DNA of 64,000 nucleotides from an uncultured Enterobacterales bacterium (lineage in GTDB: Bacteria; Pseudomonadota; Gammaproteobacteria; Enterobacterales; CALYQQ01): positions 1-64,000 of the forward strand of contig CALYQQ010000003.1 of assembly GCA_945288535.1 (NCBI GenBank), in the 5' to 3' direction. Below, in pieces: positions 23,315-31,725 of this stretch (positions are counted from its first letter, which is position 1; each line of letters begins with the position of its first letter). The notes below the pieces were generated by a model. That model searched no databases, was not told where the DNA came from, and saw only the letters and a list, made by a program, of their open reading frames with translations. Both the position numbers and the translations under genes were made by a program.

Positions 23315-25168
23315 AATTTTAGGGCTGAATGGCTTTCCATAATCCAATAATAGAAGTGTATAAAAAGAAATAGGTAAGCCAGATATGTTATGGCCAAAGT
23401 TACCCCGAATGAACACTATATTACCTTAACTAAAAGTGATAAGTATTGTAGATCTGATTAGACTATTTTTTAGGTTAATGTAAGTGTTTTAAATTATCTA
23501 TATCATCTTACATTTCGCTTGAATTTGTTTAATATCAACTGTAATTTGCATTAAACGATAATAATCAGCTTATTGTCTATTGATGACCTATCACTGATTT
23601 TGTTTTTACTATTAAAAATTAAGATATAATTTTTTTGCAAGTAATTTAAATGATTGTTGTCGCTGATACAAAAGGGGAAACTTGTGATATGAAGTATGGA
23701 AAAATAACGAAATAAGGTAAATAATATTCATTATTATTCATAGTACTTGTCTAGCTGAATAGTTCCCTTTTATTTCTCATATCATTATTTTTACTCATAA
23801 AAGATATATTCCAGTTAGCATTTATCATTATATTAGTTAGTATTTATTAGTGGAAGTAACAAAATAATACTATTTCATATTTATAAATGACTATTTATTA
23901 TTACTTTTATAAAGTAAATAGATTAGATTTATGGAAACCATTCAATGCCATTATATTCATATCATTTAATAACTATTTGTAAAATCAGGCTAGATAGTTT
24001 AAATACTATTTTTTATTAGTGTTAAATTTATTTTAACACTAATATTTAAAATTTACCTATTGGTTTTTGTTATATTAATAATACTAAAATAATGAAAGCG
24101 CTGCCGCTTGTTATTCATAAACATTGTTAATTAATACGTATTTACTAGAGAAAACTAAAAAAGCAAAGTAATAGATAATATTTTAAGATCTTATTGAAAT
24201 ATGTGAATAATTCTTTCAATTATGCATAACTTATACTAAATGGAAGTAAAATAAGAGTATAGTTTAATTACTATAGGTGAGGTATTATGAACTTTGCCAA
24301 AAAATAACCGTGATTACCATAGTTATTTTTATTCAATATAAGGTTTGGTCAATAAGATCTTTTCAGTTATCAATTATTGATAATAAAGATATTATATTTA
24401 TTTTCTAAATATTTTTTCAGCTTAATAATACTCTTATCAGATTTACTAAATCGCTACTATGAATAAGTAATAATGTTTAGAACATGATATATATCAGTAA
24501 TTATCTTATTTAGAAATAATAGTCTAATTTTAGTTCCTTATAATTAATAGTGTAAATATATCAATATGACATTTTAATTTATTACTAATAATATTGCCGA
24601 CTTTTTTATTCTTTATGTTTATTATTAATAATAAGTATTTTAATAAATAATTTTACGTGATTTTAGTTATAATAGATCATTTATTAATAAAAATAATATA
24701 AAATAATTATTATATTATCATAACTACGTTGATTATAAGTTTTTCAGTATTATAATTTTATATGCTTAGTGTTATTTAATTAATTTTATTAAAATAAGTA
24801 TCATCATTAATTATAATTTAAAAAATAATTTTTTAATAAGGTCATAATATTAATATTTTTTGTCAGTTAATAATATAATTTATTAGGATAAATAATAAAA
24901 TGTCATAATTTAGCTTATTTTACTAATATCTTATATATCACTATATAGATTAACTAATACTAAAAAATAAGGTATTTTATTATTTATGCATCATAATCAT
25001 AGATATTCAGTACAATATTCTCATTTATTTGAGCGCAAATAGATAACTCGATTAAAGACAAAAAGTAAAGTCTATCGGGAGCACTTCATATTGCGATGAT
25101 GCTATTTATTGTATTATACAAATTGTGTCATAATATTATTTATCTATATAGATGGAGAGATAATATCG
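23315..25168. other. Gene-free AT-rich stretch after guaA
   Basis: About 1.85 kb without any open frame of 60 codons on either strand, made largely of A and T. I recognise no tRNA, known RNA or protein remnant. The most gene-like point is at about 24279-24330: a GAGGT site, a six-codon frame and an AT stem with a T-rich end. The stretch may be an eroded gene region or hold small RNAs. Confidence 0.5.
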
Positions 25169-25969
25169 TTAGATACTTGCAACCGATCCTGAATCAACGC
25201 GATAATTAGCACCATTAACAAAAGATGCCTGTGCAGAACATAAAAAAACAATAACCGCAGCGACTTCATCGGGTTCACCACGCCGATTTAATGCCATGTA
25301 AGGACGTTTATCTTTTAAAAAGGATTGGATAGCGGCTTCAATACTAATATTCAATGAATTGGCACGTTTTTCCATCATTGCATCGGTCATTGGCGTATGA
25401 ATAAATGCAGGGGATACAGCATTTACCAATAAGCCTTCTTTTGCATATGTACGTGACAAACCTTTTGCTAAAGCTAAAATTCCCGCTTTCGCAGCACAGT
25501 AAGGTAATTCATCATCATAAGGTTGAACACCATCTTCACTTGCCAAAAATATTAATCGTCCCCACCCGGCTTGTCGTAAGTCATTGAGAAATTCTTTAAC
25601 TAACCAAACGGGACCCAAGAGATCAACATCAATAGTATGACGCCAACTATTTTCGTCAATTTCATGAAATAAACCTTGAGCACCGGTGATACCTGCACAT
25701 TGAATTAGAATATTAATATGCCCTAACTGTTGGCATGTTACGCGATGTAAATCTGCTAATTGATCAAGATTAGTAATATCTGCAGCATGATAAAAAAGCG
25801 TATTGTCTGGTGCTTGTATTTTTTTTGCAGCTACCGCAAGTTTGTCCGGATCCCTGTCTGTCATCATAACTTTGACACCTTCATTAACCAGTTGCTTAAC
25901 TGTATGCCAACCAATACCAGAATCGGCACCAGTAACTAATGCGAGTTTACCTTTAATACCTAGATCCAT
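25169..25969 (-). CDS. Short-chain dehydrogenase/reductase
   Basis: A 266-residue classical SDR. The Rossmann fold has the cofactor motif TGADSGIG (residues 14-21). An acidic residue after beta-2 (TDRD) suggests NAD preference. The CAGIT segment stands in place of the usual NNAG. The catalytic Ser is in FLASEDG and the YxxxK pair in YCAAK. The C-terminal end has the usual NGANYRVDSG. A strong AAGGAGA site precedes the ATG. It stands alone, reading leftward, flanked by long AT-rich spacers, and its substrate cannot be told from sequence. Oligomeric sugar-, sterol- or acyl-type dehydrogenases all share this pattern. Confidence 0.85.
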   Translation of the reverse strand: MDLGIKGKLALVTGADSGIGWHTVKQLVNEGVKVMMTDRDPDKLAVAAKKIQAPDNTLFYHAADITNLDQLADLHRVTCQQLGHINILIQCAGITGAQGLFHEIDENSWRHTIDVDLLGPVWLVKEFLNDLRQAGWGRLIFLASEDGVQPYDDELPYCAAKAGILALAKGLSRTYAKEGLLVNAVSPAFIHTPMTDAMMEKRANSLNISIEAAIQSFLKDKRPYMALNRRGEPDEVAAVIVFLCSAQASFVNGANYRVDSGSVASI

Positions 25970-26302
25970 TACATCTCCTTATACTATCTATCAACTTATT
26001 GGTCTTTAATAGTAAGTAAGCTAATGCTAAGTTAATAAATTAACTATAGCTCATTATATTTAGTTTATTTTATTTTCTATGAAAGAATAACAATGTATGG
26101 GATTATGTCTGATAACTTATTGAGTGATGAAGAATCTCATTAAAATTTTGATAAATTAGTTTAGAAGAATAGCGTTATGTTCTAATATAATTATATTTAT
26201 GGGAGTTAGTTAATGTAACTTTTAATTAAAAAAATTTATAATTAGTAGCTATAAAAATAATTTTATTGGCAATTTTATTAGGTTATTTATTCGAAGATTT
26301 AT

Positions 26303-26340
26303 ATACAAAAACACCGTATTATATATCGGTGCTTTTGTAT
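26303..26340 (-). terminator. Terminator downstream of amyA
   Basis: ATACAAAA...CACCG pairs with CGGTG...TTTTGTAT, with a single A-C mismatch, giving a 13-bp stem around a 10-base loop. Read on the minus strand it lies about 85 bases after the amyA stop and ends in a T-rich stretch. It is nearly symmetrical and could act in both directions. Confidence 0.8.
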
Positions 26341-26423
26341 ACAAAAATGAGAAGATCAAGAAAATACTATTTTTATTAATTATTATAAAAATAATTATTT
26401 TTGCGTATTAAATAAGAATACCG

Positions 26424-27941
26424 TTATTTATTTTCTATAAATTCTTCTAACACCCATACGCTTACACTTCCTGGGCCAACAGGAAAATCAGCCTTACCAT
26501 CTTCACCAGAGATAATTACTGCATTATTGTTGCCTAAATAGTCGTAAAATGTATGCGATTCTAATCCTGCTGTTAATTGAACTATTTTATGATTAGCGTC
26601 TCCATTTGTCATAATAACAACACATCCTGGCTGTTCGGCCGTACCGTCGCGTACAACAGCAATGCAGTGGGGATCATCAAAATAGTCATGTTCAGCGCCA
26701 TTAGCAAAACGTTGCCTTGCCTTAATCAATTGTTCTAAATGTGGCACTGGCTCAATAACAATATCATAATCTTTCCCGTCATCACCTTTATCTTTGTAAC
26801 ATGCACCATATAAATCTGCGTAAAAAATACAAGGTATACCTTTTTCTCGCAGTAAAATTAAAGCATAAGCTAGAGATTTAAACCATGTTTCTACAGGTGC
26901 TTCTAGCGATTGTAATGGTTGAGTATCATGATTTTCAACAAGGGTAACAGTATGCTCTGGACAAACTTCAACTAATGAATTTTCAAAAATTTTTGACATA
27001 TCGAATTGATCTATCGCTGTAGAGGCATCATGAAATTTAGCATGGAGAGGCGCATCAAATAGCATCGACTTATACTCGTTCATTTCCAGATAGTCTTTTA
27101 ACTCATTTACGTCATAAGACCAATATTCAGCAACAACGAAAAGGTCATTATGCGCTTCCTCACGAATATGATCTAACCACTGAACATAAAACCAAGCAGG
27201 AATATGTTTAACAGCATCAAGGCGAAAACCATCACATGGAAATTGTTGTGTAACCCAACGCCCCCAAAATTTTAATTCCTCACGGACGGCTTTATTTCTT
27301 AATTCAACATTATTTCCCATTAAATAGTCATAATTACCATTTTCGTCGTTAACTTCATTATTCCATCCATCGAGGCCAAAATCGTTCATAATTTTGAAAA
27401 TACCATCCTCAGCTTTTGTTGTGCCATTTTTCTGGGGTATTTCCACATGATCTATACCGCTAAAACAATGAAAATCCCAGATAAATGTTGAATATTTATT
27501 TTTACGACCAGGAAAGGTATAACGTGTATAGGCCATGACTTCAAATTCATTATTATCTATTTCATCACGATCTTCTTCATTAACACGACGAACTTTCATT
27601 TTTTCTTGCTCATCGGCTCCCATTTTATGGTTAAATACCACATCATAAATCACTTTTAATCCAGCTGAACGAGCTTGAGTTACTGCCTTTTCTAATGACG
27701 CCCGATCACCGTATTTTGTAGCTACACTTCCTTTTTGATCGAATTCGCCAAAGTCAAAAAGGTCGTAAGAATCATAGCCGACAGAATTCGCCCCTCCTGC
27801 TGCTTTATAGGCTGGGGGTAACCAAGCAATAGTAATTCCCATATCAACTAAATTTTGTGTTTTTTCAGCAAATTCAGGCCATAGTTTGCCGCCCGTTGGA
27901 TAATACCAATGAAAGAATTGAATTAGCGTATCTTTTTTCAT
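26424..27941 (-). CDS. amyA: Cytoplasmic alpha-amylase (GH13)
   Basis: A 505-residue glycoside hydrolase family 13 enzyme hydrolysing alpha-1,4-glucans. It has no signal peptide, starts directly with the barrel (LIQFFHWYYP) and matches the cytoplasmic AmyA of E. coli (495 residues). The catalytic triad is complete: nucleophile Asp242 in GFRLDAVKH, acid/base Glu272 in VVAEYW, and Asp339 in ENHDTQ. The C-terminal beta domain ends in SVSVWVLEE. It probably acts on internal maltodextrin or glycogen fragments. A monocistronic gene flanked by AT-rich spacers, with its own terminator. Confidence 0.94.
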   Translation of the reverse strand: MKKDTLIQFFHWYYPTGGKLWPEFAEKTQNLVDMGITIAWLPPAYKAAGGANSVGYDSYDLFDFGEFDQKGSVATKYGDRASLEKAVTQARSAGLKVIYDVVFNHKMGADEQEKMKVRRVNEEDRDEIDNNEFEVMAYTRYTFPGRKNKYSTFIWDFHCFSGIDHVEIPQKNGTTKAEDGIFKIMNDFGLDGWNNEVNDENGNYDYLMGNNVELRNKAVREELKFWGRWVTQQFPCDGFRLDAVKHIPAWFYVQWLDHIREEAHNDLFVVAEYWSYDVNELKDYLEMNEYKSMLFDAPLHAKFHDASTAIDQFDMSKIFENSLVEVCPEHTVTLVENHDTQPLQSLEAPVETWFKSLAYALILLREKGIPCIFYADLYGACYKDKGDDGKDYDIVIEPVPHLEQLIKARQRFANGAEHDYFDDPHCIAVVRDGTAEQPGCVVIMTNGDANHKIVQLTAGLESHTFYDYLGNNNAVIISGEDGKADFPVGPGSVSVWVLEEFIENK

Positions 27942-28422
27942 AAATACATACCTGCTTTATGATATGCCTAACTTTAAGCATGGACAGGTTATTTTTAATT
28001 ACAATTGCAGTTATGTATTTATTTGTTAATGAATTATAATAATTGTTGTATAAAGATAAATGTAATAATGCTTAGTTTAAAATTAATTTTTATATTAGCT
28101 TAACATTTTAATTAATTAACTAATTTACATAATAAATTTAAAAAACTATTATTAATATTATTTTATATAAAATATAATGAATAATATAATTTTTATTAAT
28201 AAAATTTATAATATTATTATTTATATATTATTTATTATTTAGTAATAATTTATTTTTATAAAAATAAGATATTTTCGCTTTATTTTAGTTAAATGATATG
28301 ATTTTAATATGTTATTTCAGTGACTAATATTATTTTATACGAAATGACAGCATTAAATAGTACTATAAAGTGATTACTATTATTATATATTTCCATATAA
28401 TTAATAGAAGGAATTAACAATA
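27942..28422. other. AT-rich spacer before the T6SS island
   Basis: About 480 bases of almost pure A and T between the divergent amyA and vgrG genes. No gene, repeat or RNA is recognised. The promoters of both genes should lie here, but the composition makes -10-like sequences uninformative. Confidence 0.5.
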
Positions 28423-28446
28423 ATGGAATATACAAAATATGGATAA
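28423..28446 (+). CDS. Seven-codon leader frame overlapping vgrG start
   Basis: ATG at 28423 is preceded at 10 bases by AAGGA and encodes MEYTKYG before a TAA that overlaps the vgrG start (ATG 28439) in another frame. The only good ribosome binding site in the vicinity serves this frame and not vgrG. It may be a translational coupling device, or the old vgrG start displaced by a frameshift. Confidence 0.35.
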   Translation: MEYTKYG

Positions 28447-30529
28447 TTGCACTGAGTATATGGATAGATTAGTTATTGTTCATACCTCATTGGGTAATCA
28501 ATTATATTTCCGTTCAATGCATGGTACTGAAGCAATTTCGACACTTTTTTGCTATCAAGTTGAAATGGTGAGTACTGAAGGTAATATTGATTTAACTACA
28601 CTGCTAGGCCAATCTTTAAGTTTACAAATTAAGCAGTTAGTGGGAGCGGATCATTGGTTAAACGGCGATATTACCGCAATCGAACTTAAAGGAATGGAAG
28701 CTAACTCATCGCGTTATTATATCTATGCCGCTACTGTTCGTCCTCATATGTGGTATCTAAGTCAAACATTAGATTTTCGTATATTTCAGGAAAAAACAGT
28801 TCCGGAAATTATTAAGGAAATTTTTTCTGAATATGATGTTGTGGTTGAGAATCGATTAATTCGTCAGTATCGACAATGGACTTATTGTGTTCAGTATAAT
28901 GAAAGTGCATTTGCTTTTATTAGTCGATTGATGGAGCATGAAGGAATTTATTATTTTTTTTCTCATCGGCAAGGACAACACACCCTTATTCTTGCTGATG
29001 CGCCTTATGCTCATCAGGCGATTGAACAACCAATTATTCCTTATCGTGGGCCTAATGCGTCAGCAATTCTTGATGAAATTTGTATTGACCGTTGGCAGGT
29101 AAATAATGCAATTACCGTTAATAGCGTTAGTATGGATGATTATGATTTTCATAAACCTTACGCCCATTTATTAGAGACCAAACATAACGGTTTATCATAC
29201 TCTGTAGAATCAACAGAGTTATTTGAGTGGCCTGGCCGGTTTATTGATCGCGAACATAGCCAATCATATATAGAGATCCGTCAACAAGAAAATGCGGCGC
29301 AGCATTATAAAATTATAGGGGCAGCAACGACGACGCGTCTCGTTGCTGGTGGCAAAATAACGCTAACTAATGCGCCTCGTATTGAAGATAATCGAGAATA
29401 TACGGTTATTCGTAGCCATTATAAAATTTGGGATAACACCTATGCCAGTGGCAGCGATGCGGATCGTGGACAATATTGTGAATTTAATGTTATTCCTGCT
29501 GACGTTATTTGGCGCAGTCCACGGGTAACTCCTTGGCCTAAAACGCAAGGCCCGCAAACTGCTAGAGTCGTTTGTCCACCGGGTGAGACAATTTGGACAG
29601 ACGAATATGGTAGAGTGAAAGTTAAGTTTCATTGGGATCGCTATGCAAAGGGTGATGATACCAGTTCGTGTTGGGTTCGTGTAGCAAGTTCATGGGCAGG
29701 AATGGGTTATGGTGCTGTTCAGATCCCACGTATTAATGATGAAGTATTAGTTGATTTTATTAATGGGGATCCTGACCGACCTATTATTATTGGACGTGTT
29801 TATAATAAAGCTAATATGCCGCCTTGGCCATTACCCACCAGTGCCACCCAAATGGGTTTTTATAGTAGAAGTAAGAACGGCCATATCGGGATGGCAAATA
29901 TATTACGCTTTGAAGATGCCAATGGCAGTGAAGAGGTCTTTATTCAAGCTCAACGCGATTTTAATCAACAAATTAGAAATAAAAAAAGTACATTGATCGG
30001 TAATGATTACGATAAGCAAGTAGGTCATGATCAGCATACGATGATTGCACGCGATGAGACATTGAGTATAAATCGAGATCAACATGTCATGATTAATCAT
30101 GATCAAAACATTGTGATTAAAAATAACCAACATGTTGAAATAAATCATGATCAGCATATAAAAATTGGCGCACATCATTGTGTCGAAATCATGGATCGTA
30201 GCAAAGAAGTTGTTCACGCTCATAAAACGCTTAATATTAAAGGAGACTATAGTCAACGAGTTGAAGGGAAAATAGAAGCGGAAGCAGGGATTAGTGCACA
30301 TGTATATACTAAAAATTTAACATTAACAGGGACAGATAACGTTATTATTCAAGGTGCAGCAGGGAAAATAACCATTGATCGTAGTGGGGTAACTATTGAT
30401 GCTCCTTTGATCAAATTAAATGGAGCTGTTGCGGTATCAACCACCTCACTTGGCGCATTAGCAACATTAAAAAACGCAGCTCAAGAAGGTACGCCATTAG
30501 TTGAGGTATGTTCTGAATGCAACAATTAA
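28439..30529 (+). CDS. vgrG: Type VI secretion spike protein VgrG (TssI)
   Basis: A 696-residue VgrG, the trimeric puncturing tip of the type VI secretion apparatus. The N-terminal part is the phage gp27/gp44-like base (about 8-390). The gp5-type OB-fold follows, with GDPDRPIIIGRVYN and WVRVASSWAGMGYGA. Then comes a needle of short beta repeats rich in NHDQH-type units (about 530-600). The C-terminus ends shortly after with CSECNN, so no extra effector domain is fused. The start is ambiguous: ATG 28439 lacks a good Shine-Dalgarno, and ATG 28460 (MDRLVIVHT) resembles usual VgrG N-termini. It heads a tightly overlapping cassette: the DUF4123 gene begins 13 bases before its stop. Confidence 0.94.
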   Translation: MDNCTEYMDRLVIVHTSLGNQLYFRSMHGTEAISTLFCYQVEMVSTEGNIDLTTLLGQSLSLQIKQLVGADHWLNGDITAIELKGMEANSSRYYIYAATVRPHMWYLSQTLDFRIFQEKTVPEIIKEIFSEYDVVVENRLIRQYRQWTYCVQYNESAFAFISRLMEHEGIYYFFSHRQGQHTLILADAPYAHQAIEQPIIPYRGPNASAILDEICIDRWQVNNAITVNSVSMDDYDFHKPYAHLLETKHNGLSYSVESTELFEWPGRFIDREHSQSYIEIRQQENAAQHYKIIGAATTTRLVAGGKITLTNAPRIEDNREYTVIRSHYKIWDNTYASGSDADRGQYCEFNVIPADVIWRSPRVTPWPKTQGPQTARVVCPPGETIWTDEYGRVKVKFHWDRYAKGDDTSSCWVRVASSWAGMGYGAVQIPRINDEVLVDFINGDPDRPIIIGRVYNKANMPPWPLPTSATQMGFYSRSKNGHIGMANILRFEDANGSEEVFIQAQRDFNQQIRNKKSTLIGNDYDKQVGHDQHTMIARDETLSINRDQHVMINHDQNIVIKNNQHVEINHDQHIKIGAHHCVEIMDRSKEVVHAHKTLNIKGDYSQRVEGKIEAEAGISAHVYTKNLTLTGTDNVIIQGAAGKITIDRSGVTIDAPLIKLNGAVAVSTTSLGALATLKNAAQEGTPLVEVCSECNN

Positions 30530-31089
30530 TGTTATCAACTTCTTTCACACAAGCTAATAAACAAAAAAAGCTAGCGATTGCATCAGGTCAATTTAATTGG
30601 TTAATTCTCGATGCGGCATCCTGTCCTGAGGCATATTGGTTTACTAAAGGTTCAGGGGCACCAATAATCAGTTTATTTGAAGAGCAAGATCAGGCGTTAC
30701 AAGATTATGGTGCTTGGCTAATTAATATTATTGATTACCCCGATATTATTCGTTTGACATTGGCCAAAGATATTAATGGTTCGGCTGCATTATGGTGTAA
30801 ATCTGCATTAGATGTAGAAATACTGGCTCAGCAGTTACGTTTTCGTTTATACGCGAGTTTACCAGATGGACGTACTGTACGTTTTCGATGGTATGATACG
30901 CGTGTTTTAGATAGTTGGCTAGCTTCACAGACCGTTGACAGGCGAATAAAATTTTTGCAACCCTTTTATGAAATAGCTTATACACCTCCTAATCCATTTT
31001 ATGCAAATCAATATCTCACCTGTTGGTATCAATTAACAGACGGATCTTACAGCTGTAAAGTAATTAATTTAAAGGATCATACCCTATGA
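30517..31089 (+). CDS. DUF4123 T6SS effector adaptor (Tap/TEC)
   Basis: A 190-residue DUF4123 protein. Members bind a cognate effector and load it on VgrG. Visible family features are the early LILDAAS segment, a central LFEEQDQALQDYGAWLI block and the RWYDTRVL motif followed by the FLQPF segment. It overlaps vgrG by 13 bases and the PAAR gene by four (ATGA), with its own GAGGT site. Its position between vgrG and PAAR points to the lipase two genes on as the cargo. Confidence 0.88.
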   Translation: MQQLMLSTSFTQANKQKKLAIASGQFNWLILDAASCPEAYWFTKGSGAPIISLFEEQDQALQDYGAWLINIIDYPDIIRLTLAKDINGSAALWCKSALDVEILAQQLRFRLYASLPDGRTVRFRWYDTRVLDSWLASQTVDRRIKFLQPFYEIAYTPPNPFYANQYLTCWYQLTDGSYSCKVINLKDHTL

Positions 31090-31376
31090 GCGTTACTATA
31101 AGCCTACTAGGTCATTATCATAGCTGCCCTTGTGTTACCGGAAGTGTACCGCATGTCGGTGGTGCTATCATGGAAAGTCATGCTCTTTTTAAAGTAAATG
31201 GTGTTACTGTCGCGCAAGAAGGAGATCGATGTATTTGTGCCTCCGGAGAGTACGATACTATTAGCCAAGGTCATCCGGCGTTAACAATTAATGGTGTTAA
31301 AGTTGCTTATCAAGGAGCCGCTACAGCGCATGGTGGCGTCATTGTACAGGGTGATAAGGCTATTACGCTGGAGTAA
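31086..31376 (+). CDS. PAAR-domain spike-tip protein
   Basis: A 96-residue protein forming the sharp PAAR cone on VgrG. It contains the tandem beta-hairpin repeats of the family: HVGGAIMESHALFKVNG, then a CICASGEYD segment, then GHPALTINGVKVAYQG, ending GGVIVQGDKAITLE. Several Cys/His residues can bind the metal that stabilises the tip. No effector domain is fused. It begins within the stop of the DUF4123 gene and is followed after four bases by a small unknown gene. Confidence 0.9.
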   Translation: MSVTISLLGHYHSCPCVTGSVPHVGGAIMESHALFKVNGVTVAQEGDRCICASGEYDTISQGHPALTINGVKVAYQGAATAHGGVIVQGDKAITLE

Positions 31377-31380
31377 AGTA

Positions 31381-31725
31381 ATGTATTGGAAGCTTAATGA
31401 AGAAGATTTGTTGCAATTGACACAACAACAATTAATTAATCAACGATACGCACTAGCTCGTCATTTGTTAACGTTAAATGATCCGCCTCAAGATTGGCAA
31501 TATTGTGAAACATTATTAATTCAATTATGCCAGCAAGCGGCGGATTATCATATTACTCAGACAGAGTGTCTAAAAAAATTTGTAGAGGCATTGCATTATA
31601 TGCCTGATGCGCTGGAATATCAGACCGTAAAAAACTATCTATCTTCTGGGGGATTAGAAAGTTTCCGTGTTGAACGGTTATTGGAGTGGGCTATTCAGCA
31701 AAAGGAATGCAAAAATGGGGTGTAG
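31381..31725 (+). CDS. Unrecognised small protein in T6SS cassette
   Basis: I do not recognise this 114-residue protein. It looks soluble and mostly helical, rich in Leu and Gln, with no signal peptide or membrane segment. Notable segments are LARHLLTLNDPPQDW near residue 25 and a C-terminal RVERLLEWAIQQKE helix. The frame is open further upstream into the PAAR gene, but the ATG at 31381 has a GGAG site at the right spacing and starts 4 bases after the PAAR stop. It overlaps the lipase gene by 11 bases. Placement between PAAR and the effector, with tight coupling to both, suggests a chaperone or adaptor for the lipase. That role is inference. Confidence 0.7.
   Translation: MYWKLNEEDLLQLTQQQLINQRYALARHLLTLNDPPQDWQYCETLLIQLCQQAADYHITQTECLKKFVEALHYMPDALEYQTVKNYLSSGGLESFRVERLLEWAIQQKECKNGV

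Noticed and set aside
29903..30301. Antisense frame of 132 codons inside vgrG
   Set aside because: It lies opposite the repetitive needle region of vgrG, has no ribosome binding site and shows a composition caused by the NHDQH-type repeats on the other strand.
30300..30529. An effector domain fused to the VgrG C-terminus
   Set aside because: Only about 90 residues follow the repeat region, in a pattern that continues the beta needle. There is no room for an enzymatic domain.
31291..31380. A longer start for the 114-aa T6SS gene, overlapping PAAR
   Set aside because: The added residues are the PAAR gene read in another frame, and ATG 31381 has its own well-placed GGAG site.
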